A DNA stretch of 64,000 bases. Origin: Marivivens donghaensis. Lineage in GTDB: Bacteria > Pseudomonadota > Alphaproteobacteria > Rhodobacterales > Rhodobacteraceae. Numbering within the stretch: position 1 is the stretch's first letter; the number at the start of each line of letters is the position of its first letter. The translations under genes were made by a program, and so were the position numbers. Of this stretch, positions 45,949-54,888 are shown in pieces. Below the pieces are notes generated by a model. It did not search any database, was not told the origin of the DNA, and saw only the letters and a program-made list of their open reading frames with translations. The stretch lies in NCBI RefSeq assembly GCF_023541015.1, contig NZ_JALNPR010000004.1:62001-126000 (forward strand), read 5' to 3'.

Positions 45949-48900
45949 ATGACCATCTATGATGAAAACTGGGTCGCAGCCGAAGAGGCAAAGCGCGAGT
46001 GGATGTCGAAGAACAGCCTCTACCGTACCGACGACGAACATTCGTCCTGCGGTGTTGGGCTTGTTGTTGCGCTGGATGGTAAACCGTCCCGCAAAGTGGT
46101 CGATAACGGGATCAACGCGCTCAAGGCGATTTGGCACCGTGGCGCTGTCGACGCTGACGGCAAAACGGGTGACGGCGCGGGTATCCACGTTCAGATTCCT
46201 GTGACCTTCTTCTACGACCAAATCCGTCGCACCGGTCACGAGCCAGACATGAACAAACTGATCGCAGTTGGTCAGGTGTTCCTGCCGCGCACCGATTTCG
46301 GCGCTCAAGAGCGTTGCCGCACGATCGTTGAGTCCGAAGTGCTCCGTATGGGTCACTACATCTACGGCTGGCGCCACGTTCCGGTGAAAACTGATTGCCT
46401 TGGTGAGAAAGCGAACGCGACCCGCCCTGAGATCGAACAGATCCTGATCCGTTGTGAAAAGGACATCGACGAAGAGCAGTTCGAGCGCGAACTCTACATC
46501 ATCCGTCGTCGGATCGAGAAAGCAGCTCTCGCAGCACAGATCCCGTCGCTGTATTTCTGTTCGTTGTCCTGCCGTTCGATCATCTACAAAGGCATGATGC
46601 TGGCAGAGCAGGTTGCGGAATTCTATCCAGACCTGATGGACGCACGTTTTGAATCGGCCTTCGCGATTTATCACCAGCGTTATTCGACCAACACCTTCCC
46701 TGAGTGGCGCTTGGCTCAGCCGTTCCGCATGCTTGCGCACAACGGTGAGATCAACACCATCAAAGGCAACATCAACTGGATGAAGAGCCACGAGATTCGC
46801 ATGGCTTCTTCGACCTTTGGTGACATGGCTGAAGACATCAAACCGATTATCCCTGCTGGCACCTCCGACTCGGGTGCTCTGGATACTGTGTTTGAGGTTC
46901 TCGTTCGTGCTGGTCGCAACGCTCCGATGGCGAAGACGATGCTTGTCCCCGAAGCATGGTCGAAGCAGGGCGAAGACATGCCGCAGGCGTGGCAGGACAT
47001 GTATTCCTATTGCAACGCTGTGATGGAGCCTTGGGATGGTCCGGCTGCTCTCGCCATGACCGATGGTCGTTGGGTTTGCGGTGGTCTGGACCGTAACGGC
47101 CTACGTCCGCTGCGTTATGTTGTTACTGGCGACGGCCAGCTGATCGCTGGTTCCGAAGTTGGCATGGTGCCGACCGATGAGGCGACCGTTGTTGAAAAAG
47201 GTGCGCTCGGTCCGGGTCAGTTGATTGCTGTCGATATGAAAGAGGGCAAGCTCTACCACGACGTCGAGATGAAGAACAAACTCGCATCTGCGCAGCCGTT
47301 CGGTGACTGGATCGAGAAAGTCGTCGATCTGACCGATCTGATGGGCAATGTCGAAGAAAAGACCCTGTTCTCTGGCGACGCACTGCGTAAACGTCAGGTT
47401 GCTGCTGGCTATTCACTAGAAGAGCTTGAGCAGGTTCTGGCAACGATGGCCGAGGACGGCAAGGAACTCATCGCGTCGATGGGTGACGATACGCCGTCTG
47501 CGGTTCTGTCGAAACAGTACCGTCCGCTGTCGCACTTCTTCCGTCAGAATTTCTCTCAGGTCACCAACCCGCCGATCGACTCGCTGCGTGAAACACGCGT
47601 GATGTCGTTGAAGACGCGGTTCGGTAACCTCAAGAACGTGCTCGACGAAGACAGCTCGCAGACCGAAATTCTGGTTCTGGAAAGCCCGTTTGTTGGCAAT
47701 GCTGAATTCGACAAAATGGTCGAACAATTCGGCGATAGCGTTGCGTTCATTGATTGTACGTTCGAAGCTGGATCGGATCAGGAAGCCCTGCGTCAGGGCC
47801 TGGCTCGCGTTCGTTCCGAGGCAGAAGATGCGGTGCGTTCGGGCGCTGGTCACATCGTTCTGACCGACGAACATCAGAACGAAAACAAAGTTCCGATGCC
47901 GATGATCCTCGCGACGTCGGCGGTCCATTCGTGGCTGACCCGCAAAGGTCTGCGGACGTTCACATCGATCAACGTGCGTTCGGCTGAATGTATCGACCCA
48001 CATTACTTTGCGGTTCTGATCGGCTGTGGCGCGACCACCGTGAACGCTTATCTGGCACAAGACTCGCTCGCGGATCGTATTGAACGTGGCTTGATCGATT
48101 TGTCGCTGACAGACGCAGTTGAAAACTACCGCGCTGCTGTCGACGCTGGTCTGCTGAAGATCATGTCGAAGATGGGTATCTCGGTTCTCGCGTCCTATCG
48201 CGGTGGTCTGAACTTTGAAGCCGTTGGTCTGTCGCGTGCAATGGTTGCGGAATATTTCCCAGGTATGCACAGCCGCATTTCGGGCATTGGTCTGCACGGT
48301 ATCCAGCACAAGCTGGAAGAAGTGCATGCAAAAGGCTGGAAGTCGGGCGCAAACGTGCTGCCGATCGGTGGTATCTACAAATCGCGTCGTTCGGGCGAAA
48401 AGCACGCTTGGGAAGCGTCGACTATGCACCTGTTGCAGTCGGCCTGTGACCGCGCTTCCTATGAGCTGTGGAAACAATATTCGACCGTTATGCAGTCGAA
48501 CCCGCCGATCCACCTGCGCGACCTCTTGGCGATCAAGCCGATGGGCAAGCCAGTTCCGATCGAAGAAGTTGAATCGATCACTTCGATCCGTAAACGTTTC
48601 GTAACGCCTGGTATGTCGCTTGGTGCACTGTCGCCTGAGGCACACAAGTTGCTGAACGTTGCGATGAACCGCATCGGCGCGAAGTCCGACTCTGGTGAGG
48701 GTGGTGAGGATCCAGCACACTTTGTTCCTGAGCCCAACGGTGACAACCCTTCGGCAAAGATCAAACAGGTAGCTTCGGGTCGCTTCGGTGTAACAGCCGA
48801 ATACCTGAACCACTGTGAAGAGCTTGAGATCAAAGTCGCGCAGGGTGCGAAACCGGGTGAAGGTGGTCAGCTGCCTGGCATGAAAGTGACCGACCTGATC

Positions 48901-50487
48901 GCACGTCTGCGTCACTCGACCAAGGGCGTGACGCTGATTTCACCGCCGCCGCACCACGACATCTACTCGATCGAAGACCTTGCTCAGCTGATCTATGACC
49001 TGAAACAGATCAACCCGACTGTTAAGGTTACGGTGAAACTGGTTGCGTCCTCGGGCGTTGGTACGATTGCGGCTGGTGTTGCGAAGGCGAAAGCCGACAC
49101 CATCCTGATCTCGGGTCACAACGGTGGTACAGGTGCTTCGCCTGCGACCTCGATCAAATACGCGGGTCTGCCGTGGGAAATGGGTCTGACCGAAGCGCAT
49201 CAAGTGCTCGCGATGAACAACCTACGTGACCGCGTTACCCTGCGGACCGATGGTGGTCTGCGGACAGGTCGTGACATCGTCATGGCAGCAATGATGGGTG
49301 CCGAAGAGTTCGGTATCGGTACGGCTGCTCTGATCGCGATGGGCTGTATCATGGTGCGTCAGTGCCAGTCGAACACCTGCCCAGTTGGCGTTTGTACCCA
49401 GAACCCTGAACTGCGCGCCAAATTCACCGGCACCGCAGAGAAGGTCGTGAACCTGATCACTTTCTACGCAACCGAAGTTCGCGAAATCCTCGCGTCGATC
49501 GGTGCGCGTAGCTTGAACGAGGTTATGGGCCGTGCAGATCTGCTGACACAGGTATCCCGTGGTTCTGCTCACCTCGACGATCTTGATCTTAACCCGCTGT
49601 TGATCACGGTCGATGGCGCGGAAAAGATCAAATACGACCTGAACAAACCGCGGAACGTTGTTCCAGACACACTGGACGCTGAGATCGTTAAGGACGCCGA
49701 GCGCTTCCTGCGCGATGGTGAGAAGATGCAGCTGGAATACGCTGTTCAGAACACCCTGCGGACCATCGGTACGCGCACGTCGAGCCACATCGTTAAGAAC
49801 TTCGGTATGCGCAACTCGCTGCAGCCCGATCACCTGACGGTGAAACTCAAAGGTTCTGCGGGTCAGTCTCTCGGCGCGTTTGGCGCACCGGGTCTGAAGA
49901 TCGAAGTCTCTGGCGACGCGAACGACTATGTCGGTAAGGGTCTATCGGGCGCGACAATTGTTGTACGTCCTCCGATGAACTCGCCGCTGGTTGCATCTGA
50001 GAACACCATTATCGGTAACACCGTTCTGTATGGTGCGACTGACGGCTACCTCTTTGCGGCAGGCCGCGCGGGCGAGCGTTTCGCTGTCCGTAACTCTGGT
50101 GCGAAAGTGGTTGTCGAAGGCTGTGGTTCCAACGGTTGTGAATACATGACTGGCGGCGTTGCGGTTATCCTCGGCTCGATCGGCCCGAACTTCGGTGCTG
50201 GTATGACTGGCGGTATGGCCTACCTCTATGATCCTGAAGGCGCGAATGAGCCTCTCATGAACATGGAAACCTTGGTCACCTGCCCAGTCACCGTTGATTA
50301 CTGGGAAGCTCAGCTGAAAGATCTGGTTGAGCGCCACGCGAAGGAAACTGGTAGCCGCAAGGCCGCTGAAATCCTTCAGCACTGGGAGACGGAGAAAGCG
50401 AACTTTGTTCAGGTTTGCCCGAAAGAGATGCTCGTTCACCTCAAGGCACCTCTGACGAACGAAGTTGCGGCTATGCCAGCTGAGTAA
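45949..50487 (+). CDS. gltB: Glutamate synthase large chain GltB
   Basis: A 1512-aa enzyme making two glutamates from glutamine and 2-oxoglutarate. A short propeptide precedes the amidotransferase nucleophile Cys34 in EHSSCGVGLV. The order is class-II amidotransferase (about 34-430), central domain, FMN/synthase domain (about 800-1210, with SGHNGGTGASP), and the C-terminal GXGXG beta-helix. The 3Fe-4S cysteines are in MVRQCQSNTCPVGVC (about 1136-1150). AAGGAG precedes the ATG. A strong terminator follows. Confidence 0.98.
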   Translation: MTIYDENWVAAEEAKREWMSKNSLYRTDDEHSSCGVGLVVALDGKPSRKVVDNGINALKAIWHRGAVDADGKTGDGAGIHVQIPVTFFYDQIRRTGHEPDMNKLIAVGQVFLPRTDFGAQERCRTIVESEVLRMGHYIYGWRHVPVKTDCLGEKANATRPEIEQILIRCEKDIDEEQFERELYIIRRRIEKAALAAQIPSLYFCSLSCRSIIYKGMMLAEQVAEFYPDLMDARFESAFAIYHQRYSTNTFPEWRLAQPFRMLAHNGEINTIKGNINWMKSHEIRMASSTFGDMAEDIKPIIPAGTSDSGALDTVFEVLVRAGRNAPMAKTMLVPEAWSKQGEDMPQAWQDMYSYCNAVMEPWDGPAALAMTDGRWVCGGLDRNGLRPLRYVVTGDGQLIAGSEVGMVPTDEATVVEKGALGPGQLIAVDMKEGKLYHDVEMKNKLASAQPFGDWIEKVVDLTDLMGNVEEKTLFSGDALRKRQVAAGYSLEELEQVLATMAEDGKELIASMGDDTPSAVLSKQYRPLSHFFRQNFSQVTNPPIDSLRETRVMSLKTRFGNLKNVLDEDSSQTEILVLESPFVGNAEFDKMVEQFGDSVAFIDCTFEAGSDQEALRQGLARVRSEAEDAVRSGAGHIVLTDEHQNENKVPMPMILATSAVHSWLTRKGLRTFTSINVRSAECIDPHYFAVLIGCGATTVNAYLAQDSLADRIERGLIDLSLTDAVENYRAAVDAGLLKIMSKMGISVLASYRGGLNFEAVGLSRAMVAEYFPGMHSRISGIGLHGIQHKLEEVHAKGWKSGANVLPIGGIYKSRRSGEKHAWEASTMHLLQSACDRASYELWKQYSTVMQSNPPIHLRDLLAIKPMGKPVPIEEVESITSIRKRFVTPGMSLGALSPEAHKLLNVAMNRIGAKSDSGEGGEDPAHFVPEPNGDNPSAKIKQVASGRFGVTAEYLNHCEELEIKVAQGAKPGEGGQLPGMKVTDLIARLRHSTKGVTLISPPPHHDIYSIEDLAQLIYDLKQINPTVKVTVKLVASSGVGTIAAGVAKAKADTILISGHNGGTGASPATSIKYAGLPWEMGLTEAHQVLAMNNLRDRVTLRTDGGLRTGRDIVMAAMMGAEEFGIGTAALIAMGCIMVRQCQSNTCPVGVCTQNPELRAKFTGTAEKVVNLITFYATEVREILASIGARSLNEVMGRADLLTQVSRGSAHLDDLDLNPLLITVDGAEKIKYDLNKPRNVVPDTLDAEIVKDAERFLRDGEKMQLEYAVQNTLRTIGTRTSSHIVKNFGMRNSLQPDHLTVKLKGSAGQSLGAFGAPGLKIEVSGDANDYVGKGLSGATIVVRPPMNSPLVASENTIIGNTVLYGATDGYLFAAGRAGERFAVRNSGAKVVVEGCGSNGCEYMTGGVAVILGSIGPNFGAGMTGGMAYLYDPEGANEPLMNMETLVTCPVTVDYWEAQLKDLVERHAKETGSRKAAEILQHWETEKANFVQVCPKEMLVHLKAPLTNEVAAMPAE

Positions 50488-50513
50488 GTCAGCCAAAAAT
50501 AATCTATGCAGAA

Positions 50514-50545
50514 AACGCCGGCAGCACACTGCCGGCGTTTTTTTT
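50514..50545 (+). terminator. Rho-independent terminator after gltB
   Basis: AACGCCGGCAG (50514-50524) and CTGCCGGCGTT (50529-50539) form an 11-bp perfect stem with a CACA loop and eight T. Confidence 0.95.
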
Positions 50546-50594
50546 AATAGATCTAATTTTTTTAATATATAAAACGAGCTAGACAACTGCCGTT

Positions 50595-50640
50595 GAGGAC
50601 CCAAAGGGGTTCTCGGCACTCACGAACGACCCCCTTTTTT
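50595..50640 (+). promoter_or_regulatory. Leader with mutually exclusive hairpins (attenuator-like)
   Basis: Hairpin A: GAGGACCC (50595-50602) pairs with GGGTTCTC (50607-50614) around an AAAG loop, with one G-U pair. Hairpin B: AAAGGGG (50603-50609) pairs with CCCCTTT (50631-50637), with an inner GTTC/GAAC, and runs into TTTTTT. Bases 50603-50609 are used by both, so A and B cannot form together. B looks like a terminator 27 bases before the 68-aa gene, and A would prevent it. The trigger is unknown. Confidence 0.55.
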
Positions 50641-50666
50641 GTTTTTTAATTAGGGAGAAGGTCGGC

Positions 50667-50873
50667 ATGTCCACTATTCCATCAGCAAAGCTAAAAGCTC
50701 TGCTAACCAGCAACAGTGACCTTTCAAAGGCATCGCTGGGCACTCGCATCATGCTTACGCGGATGCGCCTTGAAGTTCAAAACAACCCAGCGTCAATTGA
50801 TGCCGTTGTGACTGAACTTCAGCAAACCACTGATACCAAACCGCAATTGGCGGCTGATTTGGCAAACATCTAA
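50667..50873 (+). CDS. Small protein, 68 aa, function unknown
   Basis: A short gene with AGGGAGAAGG ten bases upstream of ATG 50667. The product begins MSTIPSAKLKALLTSNSDL and is predicted mostly helical, with no signal peptide, membrane segment or cysteine. The central RIMLTRMRLEVQ is amphipathic, which would suit protein-protein contact. It lies 19 bp before the 326-aa gene and shares its leader, so it is probably a partner of that protein. No family recognised. Confidence 0.7.
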   Translation: MSTIPSAKLKALLTSNSDLSKASLGTRIMLTRMRLEVQNNPASIDAVVTELQQTTDTKPQLAADLANI

Positions 50874-50892
50874 GGTAACAAAGGTTATAATT

Positions 50893-51873
50893 ATGAAAAA
50901 CGAACTCTTGAGTGTTGCCGAGGCCGCTGAACGTATCCAGTCGGGTGATGTTCTGGTCGTAGCTGGTAGCAGCAATCTTATGGCCCAATTGCCGACTGGT
51001 AAGTGGATCGGTGGCTCGACCGCATACTTTGTTACTGAGAATGGCGGTGCTGTAGTTCAGGATAAACTGTTCTGCACCACCATTGATGACGCAACTGATG
51101 CGACTGTTCGCGTTGTGTCTCCTGACGAAGTTGCGACCATCTCGAAGGGCTACAAAGCTGGTGGTTTCACGGTCATCCTCGTTCCCGCAATGACCGATGC
51201 GCACATTCGCTTTGCTCTTGATAGTGCCAATGACGCAGACCTCTTTGACCAGCCGCTGGTAGGTTGGGTGACGGGCGTGCATCTCGACAAACTTGGCAGC
51301 GAAGCCTCTGTCGTCGTAGATGGCAGCACAGGTGCGAAGCTAGAGAACGCCGCCGTGCTGTTGCATGTTGAACTGCCTGCTGGGTCGTCCGTTGATTTCG
51401 ACATTGTGAACATCTTCACCCAAGGCGAAGAGATGTCGGTCGTCTTTTCCGAGACAGGCTTCACCGCGCGATCTGCAAAAGTGAACGGCGTTGAAGTGAA
51501 CCTCGCGCAGTATCTGACTGACAATGCGATCGACACGCGTCTGCCGCTTGTGGCGAACTACGCTGGTTCGATGGTTAACGTGTCTGTTCAAGCCGTTGAT
51601 GTTGCGGATGGCCGCGTCGATTTCTATGCGCCGATCGTTGCTGGTATGGAATACAAGCTCGCTGCACCGCAGCCAGACTATGCGGCAGCTTTCGCCAACA
51701 GCATCGGTGAAGCTGGTGTCGGTCAGTATTCCTGTAACTGCATCCTGAACTACCTCTACGGCGACCTCGAAGGCAAAAAGACTGGTGGATTCACTGGTCC
51801 TGTGACCTTTGGTGAGATTGCGTACATCTTGTTGAACCAAACTTTGGTCAAACTCGACGTCAAAGCCGCCTAA
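50893..51873 (+). CDS. 326-aa protein of unknown function with FIST_C-like C-terminus
   Basis: A cytoplasmic protein with no signal or membrane segment. The N-terminal half (SVAEAAERIQSGDVLVVAGS, then GKWIGGSTAYFVTENGG) has no recognised domain. Near the C-terminus GQYSCNCILNYLYGDLEGKK and GPVTFGEIAYILLNQTLV align by eye with FACDCILRRVEAQEKQ and GFSTYGEQINSMHVNQTM of the FIST protein at 57.1 kb, with Cys-x-Cys-Ile-Leu, Gly-Glu and Asn-Gln-Thr at matching places. I infer a diverged FIST-like ligand sensor. It is the second gene of a two-gene unit after an attenuator-like leader, and a strong terminator follows. Confidence 0.7.
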   Translation: MKNELLSVAEAAERIQSGDVLVVAGSSNLMAQLPTGKWIGGSTAYFVTENGGAVVQDKLFCTTIDDATDATVRVVSPDEVATISKGYKAGGFTVILVPAMTDAHIRFALDSANDADLFDQPLVGWVTGVHLDKLGSEASVVVDGSTGAKLENAAVLLHVELPAGSSVDFDIVNIFTQGEEMSVVFSETGFTARSAKVNGVEVNLAQYLTDNAIDTRLPLVANYAGSMVNVSVQAVDVADGRVDFYAPIVAGMEYKLAAPQPDYAAAFANSIGEAGVGQYSCNCILNYLYGDLEGKKTGGFTGPVTFGEIAYILLNQTLVKLDVKAA

Positions 51874-51882
51874 GTTCCCTAG

Positions 51883-51915
51883 AATGGCGCGGTCTTTTGG
51901 TCGCGCCATTTTTTT
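51883..51915 (+). terminator. Rho-independent terminator after the FIST-like gene
   Basis: AATGGCGCG (51883-51891) and CGCGCCATT (51902-51910) form a 9-bp stem with a 10-base loop, followed by seven T. Confidence 0.92.
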
Positions 51916-52109
51916 GCCCTGAATTTACCTTTGGTTGATCAAAATATCCTTAGGTTGTTTCAAATTATCGACCAATTCTGCTCTCATATTCTTAATTGTT
52001 TCGATTGATGAATATTGAGAGGGCAGCATGAGACAGTCCCACCTACAGATTGCAAATACCGCCTCCATCCCTGCATTGCGGGCAGTTGATGTTGTAGTGG
52101 AAAAACCCT

Positions 52110-52129
52110 CTGCAAAGCTGACTTTGCAG
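52110..52129 (+). promoter_or_regulatory. Hairpin in the mtgA leader
   Basis: CTGCAAAG-CTGA-CTTTGCAG is a perfect 8-bp stem with a 4-base loop, 30 bases before the mtgA ATG. No T-run follows, so it is not a terminator. The gap from 51916 to 52158 is otherwise AT-rich at its left end and holds the mtgA promoter; no further gene is certain. Confidence 0.4.
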
Positions 52130-52158
52130 TTGGGTGACATCCAACTATACCTGTGGCT

Positions 52159-52893
52159 ATGTCCAAAGCCACGCGTCGCAAATCGCCCGTCCAATCGCAA
52201 TCACTTGCGGCTCGTTTACGCTCAGGCGTGAGGCGTTGGGCGTTTCGGGCGCTTTGGGCTGTTCTTGGTTTTGGCCTTTTTGTCATTGTCCTGTTCTCGA
52301 TCGTGAACCCGCCGATTACGCCCTATATGCAATCTGAAAGCTGGCGGTTGGGATCGGTTGATTACGAATGGGTCGCGATGGAGGACATTGCGCCAGTTAT
52401 GGCTCGTAGTGTTGTTGCCGCTGAAGATGCGGATTTCTGTTTGCATTGGGGGTTGGATGTTTCCGCTATTCAGCTCGCAATGGCGCAGGGTGGCGCTCGT
52501 GGGGGCTCCACCATCTCCCAGCAGGTCGTAAAAAACGTTTATCTTTGGCAGGATCGGAGTTGGTTTCGAAAACTCCTAGAGGCGCTTATGACGCCTGTGG
52601 TCGAACTGGTTTGGTCCAAAAACCGCATCCTTGAAGTCTATCTGAATATTGCTGAATTTGACGAAGGTGTTTTCGGAGTGGGTGCCGCAGCCCAACACTA
52701 TTTTGGTGTTGATGCCGCGCAATTGACCGCGACACAGGCTGCACGGCTGGCAGCGGTTTTGCCGTCGCCAAAGACCCGAAGTGCATCACGTCCAGATCGA
52801 GCGTTGATCAACCGTGCATCTAGCATCGCGGATGGTGCTGCAACAATTCTGAACGATGGGCGCGCAGCCTGTTTCACGGCGACTTCCGGCTAG
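52159..52893 (+). CDS. mtgA: Monofunctional biosynthetic peptidoglycan transglycosylase MtgA
   Basis: A 244-aa GT51 enzyme that polymerises lipid II. One N-terminal transmembrane segment (FRALWAVLGFGLFVIVLFSI, about 28-47). The catalytic Glu is in SVVAAEDADFCLHWG (about 85), and GGSTISQQVVKNVYLW and KNRILEVYLNIAEFDEGVFGVGAAA are family motifs. The Phe-rich EDQRF motif is EDADF here, with the acidic residue kept. ATG 52159 lies two codons inside a possible GTG start; no good ribosome binding site is seen for either. Confidence 0.93.
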   Translation: MSKATRRKSPVQSQSLAARLRSGVRRWAFRALWAVLGFGLFVIVLFSIVNPPITPYMQSESWRLGSVDYEWVAMEDIAPVMARSVVAAEDADFCLHWGLDVSAIQLAMAQGGARGGSTISQQVVKNVYLWQDRSWFRKLLEALMTPVVELVWSKNRILEVYLNIAEFDEGVFGVGAAAQHYFGVDAAQLTATQAARLAAVLPSPKTRSASRPDRALINRASSIADGAATILNDGRAACFTATSG

Positions 52894-52913
52894 TTCGTTG
52901 ACTCCTTCGGGGT

Positions 52914-52938
52914 CCTCCCTTGATCCTTTCGCGGGAGG
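52914..52938 (+). other. Hairpin between mtgA and GST gene
   Basis: CCTCCC (52914-52919) and GGGAGG (52933-52938) can pair around a 13-base loop. There is no T-run. It may be a weak terminator or chance. Confidence 0.25.
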
Positions 52939-52974
52939 CTGGCATGGAGAGAACAATACCTTTCGGAGCTAGTG

Positions 52975-53640
52975 ATGAACGTACTGTATCATTTTCCCCT
53001 GTCCCCATTTTCCCGCAAAGTGCGACTCTGCCTTGGTGAAAAGAAGGTAGAGGTTAAACTGGTTGAAGAACGGTATTGGGAGCAAGATCCTGAATTCCGT
53101 CGCCGCAACCCCGCAGGCAAGGTGCCCGTTTTGAAGATGGGCAACAAAATGCTGACCGAGAGCATGGCGATTTGCGAGTACCTCGAAGACACGTTTCCTG
53201 ATCCAGCACTCATGCCGCGCACCGCGGACGGCAAATACGAAGTGCGCCGTATCGTGTCGTGGTTCGATGACAAGTTCTATCACGAAGTCACATCCAAGCT
53301 GATGGGCGAACGTGTGTTCCGCAAACTGATGGGCACGGGTTATCCCGATAGTTCAAACGTCAAAGCGGGCGCCAAAGCGATCAAGTATCATTTGGACTAC
53401 ATGACATGGTTGCTGGAAAAACGCCGCTGGTTGGCTGGGAACGAATTGTCCTTGGCCGATTTCGCGGCTGCGTCGCACCTGTCCTGCCTCGACTATGTGT
53501 CTGATGTGGATTGGAACCGTTCTGAGGTGGTGAAAGACTGGTACGCAAAGATCAAATCGCGCCCAGCGTTCCGATCGATCCTCGCGGACAATATCCCTGG
53601 TTTCCCGCAGTCACCGCAGTATGCAAACCTTGATTTCTAA
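52975..53640 (+). CDS. Glutathione S-transferase family protein
   Basis: A 221-aa two-domain GST. The thioredoxin-like N-terminus has [20 protein letters not shown], with the Ser/Arg region at the usual catalytic position, and [15 protein letters not shown] with the cis-Pro. The glutathione-binding [14 protein letters not shown] follows. The C-terminal helical domain has [26 protein letters not shown] 52975 has GGAG six bases upstream. It overlaps queG by 20 bp. Confidence 0.9.
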   Translation: MNVLYHFPLSPFSRKVRLCLGEKKVEVKLVEERYWEQDPEFRRRNPAGKVPVLKMGNKMLTESMAICEYLEDTFPDPALMPRTADGKYEVRRIVSWFDDKFYHEVTSKLMGERVFRKLMGTGYPDSSNVKAGAKAIKYHLDYMTWLLEKRRWLAGNELSLADFAAASHLSCLDYVSDVDWNRSEVVKDWYAKIKSRPAFRSILADNIPGFPQSPQYANLDF

Positions 53641-54661
53641 GGACCAGCTAAAGGCCTACGCCATTGATGCCGGTTTTTCGGCAATGGGTGTGTGTCGGCC
53701 TGATGCAGTTCCTGAAATTGCGGATCGTCTGCAGGTTTTTGTGGACGAAGGGCGTCATGGCCAAATGGCGTGGATGGCCGAACGTATGAATTGGCGTGGC
53801 AATCCATCGGCGCTTTGGCCCGAGGCAAAGTCGGTCATTATGCTGGCCGAAGCTTATACGCCGAACCATGACCCGATGACGGTCGTGGGGCAGCCCGATA
53901 AGGCTGCGATTAGCGTTTATGCCCAGAACCGAGACTACCATGACGTCGTCAAAAAGCGCCTAAAGGCCGTCGGTCGCTGGTTGCTATCGCACTACCCTGA
54001 CGAACAGATCAAAGTTTTCGTCGATACGGCACCTGTGATGGAAAAGCCGCTCGGTCAGGCGGCGGGTCTTGGGTGGCAAGGCAAACACACTAACCTGCTG
54101 GGTCGCGAGCTGGGGAGTTGGTTCTTCATCGGCGCGATTTTCACGACGATTGAGTTCGAGCCTGATGCTGCAGAGCAAAGCCACTGTGGGTCATGCACTG
54201 CTTGCCTTTTGGCCTGCCCGACTGATGCGTTTCCCGCGCCGTATCAACTCGATGCGCGGCGGTGCATTTCATATCTAACCATTGAACACAGTGGGCCGGT
54301 TGACCTCGACCTCAGGGAAAAGCTCGGCAATCGGATTTACGGCTGCGATGATTGTCTTGCCGCCTGTCCATGGAACAAATTCGCGGTAGAGGCGCGGGAG
54401 GTCAAATATGCAGCTCGTGAGGACTTGATCGCGCCTGATCTGGCCGAACTGGTTTTGCTGGACGACGCTGCGTTTCGGGCAAAGTTCTCGGGCAGTCCAA
54501 TCAAACGCATTGGGCGAAACAGATTTGTGCGTAACGTGTTGTATGCGATCGGAAATACGAGGGATGCTGCCTACATTCCGTTCGTTACGTCATTGTGTTC
54601 AGACCCCGACGCCACTGTTTCGGACGCCGCTCAATGGGCTATGGATCGCATTTCGCGCTAA
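53621..54661 (+). CDS. queG: Epoxyqueuosine reductase QueG
   Basis: A 346-aa cobalamin and iron-sulfur enzyme that makes queuosine in tRNA from epoxyqueuosine. Two 4Fe-4S motifs, [16 protein letters not shown] (about residue 190) and [13 protein letters not shown] (about 243), are complete. The substrate loop [24 protein letters not shown] is diagnostic. A C-terminal HEAT-like stretch is present. Overlaps the GST gene at its start. Confidence 0.95.
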   Translation: MQTLISKDQLKAYAIDAGFSAMGVCRPDAVPEIADRLQVFVDEGRHGQMAWMAERMNWRGNPSALWPEAKSVIMLAEAYTPNHDPMTVVGQPDKAAISVYAQNRDYHDVVKKRLKAVGRWLLSHYPDEQIKVFVDTAPVMEKPLGQAAGLGWQGKHTNLLGRELGSWFFIGAIFTTIEFEPDAAEQSHCGSCTACLLACPTDAFPAPYQLDARRCISYLTIEHSGPVDLDLREKLGNRIYGCDDCLAACPWNKFAVEAREVKYAAREDLIAPDLAELVLLDDAAFRAKFSGSPIKRIGRNRFVRNVLYAIGNTRDAAYIPFVTSLCSDPDATVSDAAQWAMDRISR

Positions 54662-54699
54662 AATATGGTATGGCTTGATCCCGATAGGAGGAGAATGCC

Positions 54700-54888
54700 A
54701 TGCAACGACATATCACCGATCATCCCAAAACCCGTTTGGAATCGCCGCGTGTTCGGGCCTACTTGGCCATCGATCGTCAGACCAAACGCCATCGCGTCTA
54801 TGATGTTTTGCATCGCCAACACAAAGCATCAGGTTCGGAAACGGCCGTCGTGAAATTCTGCGAGATTGACCGCGGATACGACGCTTAA
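54700..54888 (+). CDS. Small basic protein, 62 aa, function unknown
   Basis: A short gene with AGGAGGAG seven bases before ATG 54700, a strong ribosome binding site. The product (MQRHITDHPKTRLESPRVRA to IDRGYDA) is rich in Arg, His and Lys with no membrane segment, and has one Cys. It follows queG by 38 bp and ends in a 4-base convergent overlap with the histidine kinase gene. No family recognised; a nucleic-acid-binding role is only suggested by its charge. Confidence 0.5.
   Translation: MQRHITDHPKTRLESPRVRAYLAIDRQTKRHRVYDVLHRQHKASGSETAVVKFCEIDRGYDA

Noticed and set aside
45870-45962. 30-aa frame overlapping the exported-protein stop and gltB start
   Set aside because: It spans the gltB ribosome binding site and start, and has no ribosome binding site of its own. 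A start-stop overlap with the preceding gene is the only support.
52028-52231. 67-aa frame before mtgA with GAGGG upstream
   Set aside because: It overlaps the first 73 bases of mtgA in another frame, uses rare codons such as AGA and CTA, and contains a strong hairpin. I judge it a leader region rather than a gene, but the evidence is not decisive.
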